Assembly: GCA_034429715.1 (NCBI GenBank)
Contig: DAOUFR010000115.1
Location: 1 to 33,863, forward strand
Origin: CAIMUM01 sp034429715
GTDB lineage: Bacteria > Chloroflexota > Dehalococcoidia > GIF9 > UBA5629
Reading direction: 5' to 3'
Length of the DNA: 33,863 bases
The notes below the pieces were generated by a model, which worked only from the letters and a program-made list of their open reading frames with translations, ran no database searches and was not told the origin of the DNA. Of the stretch, positions 31,392-33,863 are shown one piece after another. A program made the position numbers and the translations under genes. The first letter of the stretch is position 1. Each line of letters starts with the position of its first letter.

Positions 31392-32948
31392 CTAATGGAC
31401 TCCCCGGTCCGAATTCTGCCAGTAAGGCGCCCGCAGTGTCTTTTTATCCACCTTGCCGATGATGGTCAACGGCAGGCTGTCTTGAATGACCACCTTCTTG
31501 GGCTGGGCGAATTTGGCCAGTTTCCCCTTACAGTATTCCTTTATTTCGCCCTCCTCCAACGTGCCGTTGGGCACAACAACTGCCGTTACGGTCTCGCCCC
31601 ATTTGTCGTCGGGCACGCCGATCACCGAGACCTGCTTCACCCTGGGATGCTGGCTGATGACGGCCTCAACCTCAGCAGGATACACATTCATGCCGCCGCT
31701 GATTATCATATCCTTTTTCCTATCCATTATGTAAACATAACCGTCGTCATCCATGCGGCCCATATCCCCGGTATGCAGCCAGCCACCCCTTAAAGTTTCG
31801 GCTGTAACGGCCGGCTGGTTCAGATACTCCTTCATCAGGTATGGGGACCTGACCAGTATCTCTCCCAGTTCGCCCCTGGGCAATTCCTGGTCTTTATCAT
31901 CGGCAATTTTCACCGTTACCATAATGTCGGCCTTGCCGCAGCTTTTGAGCAGCTCGGGGTTCGTCTTAGCCTCCAGATGGTCCGCCACTGAAAGGGCGGT
32001 GATCATGTTGGGACATTCGACCAGCCCGTATTTCTGGATGAGGATGGGGCCGAATGCCTGCAGCGCTTCTTCCAGCCGGTTGGCCTGTATGGGCGAGGCG
32101 CCGTAAAACAGCGATTGAAGCGAACTCAAATCATATTTTTGCTGTTTCAGGATATCCAGCATGACGTAGATAATGGTCGGTACCAGGAACAGTTTGGTGA
32201 CCTTCTCTTTTCCCACCAGTTCCATCAGCTTGAAAGGATCGAACTGGCTCTCGATGATGAATTTGGCTCCCATGCATGCGCCGCTGTACAGCTGCCATCC
32301 CGCGGAATGCGACAGCGGAGTCATCAACAGGAAAACATCATCCGATTCGATGTAACCCAGGGCGCAGTGAGCCAGTATATTGAGCGCAAGGGTGTATTGA
32401 GTGTGTACGACGCCCTTCGACCTTCCTGTTGTACCTCCCGTATAGACGATCAGGCATTCACTGTCAGCATTAACGTTCGGCCCGGGATCATCGTCGGATG
32501 CTCCCTTGATAAAATCTTCATATCTGGTGTTTTCTTTTTCAGTGGGCGAATTGATAACGACTATCTTTTTAACGCTGGCCATGTCGCCTTTCAATCCCGA
32601 GATCCTTTCCTTCAACGAAGCATCCACGAATATGACCTTTATCTGAGCATCGCTGATGATGTACGCGATATCGTTATCGCCCACCATCATATTGAGCGGG
32701 CTATAGGTAGCCCCCGATTTATAGATGCCGAAGGCTATTGTCAGCAGCTCGAAAGAATTGGGCAGCATGGTCGCCATCCTGTCGCCCGGTCCGAAGCCGG
32801 CCTTGTGGATAGCGCTGGCAACACGATTGGATGCCAGGTCGATCTCTTTGTAGGTATACGGTTTGTCGCCGAACTTGGCCAGGATCCGCTTGCTGTGTTT
32901 TTTTAATGCCGTTTTCAGAAGCGATTGGAACGTTAAATCTTCCCTCAT
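31392..32948 (-). CDS. AMP-dependent acyl-CoA synthetase/ligase
   Basis: A 518-residue ANL-superfamily ligase that activates a carboxylic acid to its acyl-CoA using ATP. The P-loop YTGGTTGRSKG is at 169-179, YGLVE at 307-311, GWLHTGD at 389-395, the hinge region DRKKDMI at about 409-415, and the catalytic Lys499 in IIGKVDKK. The length and motifs fit medium/long-chain or aryl acid ligases; substrate cannot be read from sequence. GGAGG lies seven bases before the ATG. It heads the operon with thiolase, SDR and TetR, driven by the promoter at 33014-33042. Confidence 0.94.
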   Translation of the reverse strand: MREDLTFQSLLKTALKKHSKRILAKFGDKPYTYKEIDLASNRVASAIHKAGFGPGDRMATMLPNSFELLTIAFGIYKSGATYSPLNMMVGDNDIAYIISDAQIKVIFVDASLKERISGLKGDMASVKKIVVINSPTEKENTRYEDFIKGASDDDPGPNVNADSECLIVYTGGTTGRSKGVVHTQYTLALNILAHCALGYIESDDVFLLMTPLSHSAGWQLYSGACMGAKFIIESQFDPFKLMELVGKEKVTKLFLVPTIIYVMLDILKQQKYDLSSLQSLFYGASPIQANRLEEALQAFGPILIQKYGLVECPNMITALSVADHLEAKTNPELLKSCGKADIMVTVKIADDKDQELPRGELGEILVRSPYLMKEYLNQPAVTAETLRGGWLHTGDMGRMDDDGYVYIMDRKKDMIISGGMNVYPAEVEAVISQHPRVKQVSVIGVPDDKWGETVTAVVVPNGTLEEGEIKEYCKGKLAKFAQPKKVVIQDSLPLTIIGKVDKKTLRAPYWQNSDRGVH

Positions 32949-32976
32949 TTACATGCCTCCACAAATTTATTAGCAT

Positions 32977-32997
32977 ACCACGGTCGCCGACTGTGGT
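32977..32997. other. Hairpin in 5' leader of the acyl-CoA operon
   Basis: Read on the minus strand, ACCAC-A-GTC-GGC-GAC-C-GTGGT folds into an 8-bp stem with one internal mismatch. It lies in the roughly 58-base leader between the promoter and the ligase ribosome site. Flanking TTAGCATA direct repeats occur on both sides. A regulatory role is possible but unproven. Confidence 0.35.
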
Positions 32998-33013
32998 TGC
33001 TATATTAATTAGC

Positions 33014-33042
33014 ATATTATAGGGTTTTGCAGGATTTGTCAA
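33014..33042 (-). promoter_or_regulatory. Promoter of the acyl-CoA ligase operon
   Basis: On the minus strand TTGACA (33037-33042) and TAATAT (33014-33019) are separated by 17 bases, a near-consensus sigma70 promoter. A 13-bp palindrome lies seven bases upstream of the -35 box. Confidence 0.75.
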
Positions 33043-33049
33043 CTATATC

Positions 33050-33062
33050 TGACCGCCGGTCA
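33050..33062. promoter_or_regulatory. 13-bp palindrome, TetR-type operator candidate
   Basis: TGACCG-C-CGGTCA is a perfect inverted repeat directly upstream of the acyl-CoA ligase promoter and within the divergent region to the flavoprotein gene. Its size and symmetry suit a TetR dimer, such as the one encoded at the end of the operon. Confidence 0.5.
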
Positions 33063-33067
33063 ATGTT

Positions 33068-33082
33068 TTAGATCTCGTCTAA
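33068..33082. promoter_or_regulatory. 15-bp inverted repeat TTAGA-N5-TCTAA
   Basis: A perfect 5-bp-arm inverted repeat (arms 33068-33072 and 33078-33082) lies five bases from the 13-bp palindrome in the same divergent intergenic region. It may be a second regulator site for the flavoprotein gene; short arms make chance occurrence possible. Confidence 0.3.
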
Positions 33083-33203
33083 TGCACTTTTTCAATACGA
33101 TAATTGCCTTTATCAACAACATTTTTTCGTGGTCTCCTACCCGGGGGCTTTTTCCTGTATGCTGTATGATTGCAGAATATGATTAACCGGAGGAGTGATA
33201 ATC

Positions 33204-33836
33204 ATGGAATCACCTATCATGAAGGTCAAGATCCTGGGCATCTCGGGGACGCCCATCAAGGACGGAAACTGCGACAAGCTGGTTCAGGTAGCTTTGAAGG
33301 CTGCGGCTGGGATACCGGGGGTTGAGACGGAGTTCGTGACGCTGGCGGATAAAAATATTGCGGAGTGCAAACACTGCCAGTGGTGCGTTAAAAACAAGGC
33401 CAGGTGCAAGATCAAAGACGACGTACATGACGTGCATGACAAGATGTTCGCCGCCGATGGGATCATTATGGGAGGACCGACCTACTGCCAGGTACTGAGC
33501 ACCCAGCTCCAGAACGTCTTCTTCAGGGGCAGGGAGGAGATATTTTTCGGGCACCGCTGTACAGGCAAGGTGGGCGGCGCCCTGACGCTCGGCTGGTTCG
33601 GCGTCGGCATGGAGTTCGCCATCAAGGTCATCGAGCAGATGATGATGAGCTGGCAGATTGTCCCAGTAGCCAGAGGAAGCGCCATCGTCAGCACGTTCTG
33701 GAAGGGGGAGCACGTCAGGTATCAGGAGAACGGCGTTATGGACCATCCGGCAGGGGTATTCGGCGCCATGGGAGTGGGTACCACCGTAGCCAGGTACGCT
33801 CAGACCATGAAATATGGCAGAGAGGCGGTTAAGTAA
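33204..33836 (+). CDS. Flavodoxin-fold iron-sulfur flavoprotein-like oxidoreductase
   Basis: A 210-residue NADPH-dependent FMN-reductase-like protein. The FMN phosphate loop is GISGTPIKDGNCDKL near the N-terminus, and GGPTYC contacts the flavin. Cys55, 58, 61 and 68 form C-x2-C-x2-C-x6-C, matching the compact 4Fe-4S motif of archaeal-type iron-sulfur flavoproteins (Isf). It could pass electrons from ferredoxin to a small oxidant or act as a quinone/disulfide reductase. GGAGGAG lies eight bases before the ATG at 33204; the GTG at 33195 falls inside that site. It is divergent from the acyl-CoA operon and shares its control region. Confidence 0.88.
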   Translation: MESPIMKVKILGISGTPIKDGNCDKLVQVALKAAAGIPGVETEFVTLADKNIAECKHCQWCVKNKARCKIKDDVHDVHDKMFAADGIIMGGPTYCQVLSTQLQNVFFRGREEIFFGHRCTGKVGGALTLGWFGVGMEFAIKVIEQMMMSWQIVPVARGSAIVSTFWKGEHVRYQENGVMDHPAGVFGAMGVGTTVARYAQTMKYGREAVK

Positions 33837-33863
33837 TTACTGAATATTCAATCTTTTTAACGT

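Overview
The window looks like a chromosomal segment of an anaerobic bacterium, most likely an uncultured Chloroflexota of the Dehalococcoidia type. That placement is an inference from gene content: SCP2-like thiolases with an AMP-dependent acyl-CoA ligase, an archaeal-style ThiN protein paired with an AIR-synthase-like protein, multi-cysteine ferredoxin proteins, a CX2CX2CX6C flavoprotein, and many anchored Ig/FN3/IPT-type surface proteins. There is no rRNA, CRISPR array, phage or transposase gene. I count 34 protein genes and 8 tRNA genes, and no gene-free stretch above 300 bases.

Layout. 1-510: five minus-strand tRNAs (Leu-TAA, Cys, Gly-GCC, Leu-GAG, Trp). 703-3399: two surface proteins around tRNA-Arg(CCT). 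3584-7370 (minus): NadA, a cysteine-desulfurase homologue, an IscU scaffold, a double zinc ribbon, TusA and a coiled-coil protein; this is an Fe-S/sulfur-transfer cluster next to a 4Fe-4S enzyme. 7391-9219: an AIR-synthase-like/ThiN gene pair with its own promoter, enclosed by two inverted copies of a ~75-bp palindromic repeat. 9236-11559 (minus): OB-fold lipoprotein, MacB-like permease and ATPase. 11761-17958 (plus): E1-like/ubiquitin-like pair, glycerol kinase and glycerol-3-phosphate dehydrogenase, then an IPT-repeat surface protein ending in a strong terminator. 18160-20680 (minus): SIMPL lipoprotein and an ECF sigma/anti-sigma pair. 20944-23527: a wHTH/poly-cysteine/ferredoxin protein just behind tRNA-Val, two small unknown proteins, tRNA-Gly(TCC) and a cupin. 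23551-26070 (minus): thiolase and D-threonine-aldolase-like enzyme. 26143-28419: a lipoprotein protease convergent with an Ig/DNRLRE-like lipoprotein. 28625-32948 (minus): acyl-CoA ligase, thiolase, SDR and TetR in one operon. 33204-33836: an Isf-like flavoprotein reading divergently.

The most notable observation is the cysteine-desulfurase homologue at 5223-6404. It keeps the fold, the mobile-loop cysteine and the pocket His/Asp, but the PLP-binding lysine is Gln and several neighbouring cofactor contacts are also replaced. With an intact IscU, a ten-cysteine double zinc ribbon and TusA in the same operon, this suggests Fe-S assembly that does not take sulfur from cysteine by normal PLP chemistry, for example one using sulfide or persulfide. 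Other points worth a second look are the repeat-flanked ThiN cassette, a perfect palindrome filling a promoter spacer at 3459-3474, a palindrome upstream of the acyl-CoA operon promoter, and a mirror-symmetric divergent promoter pair at 22901-22983.
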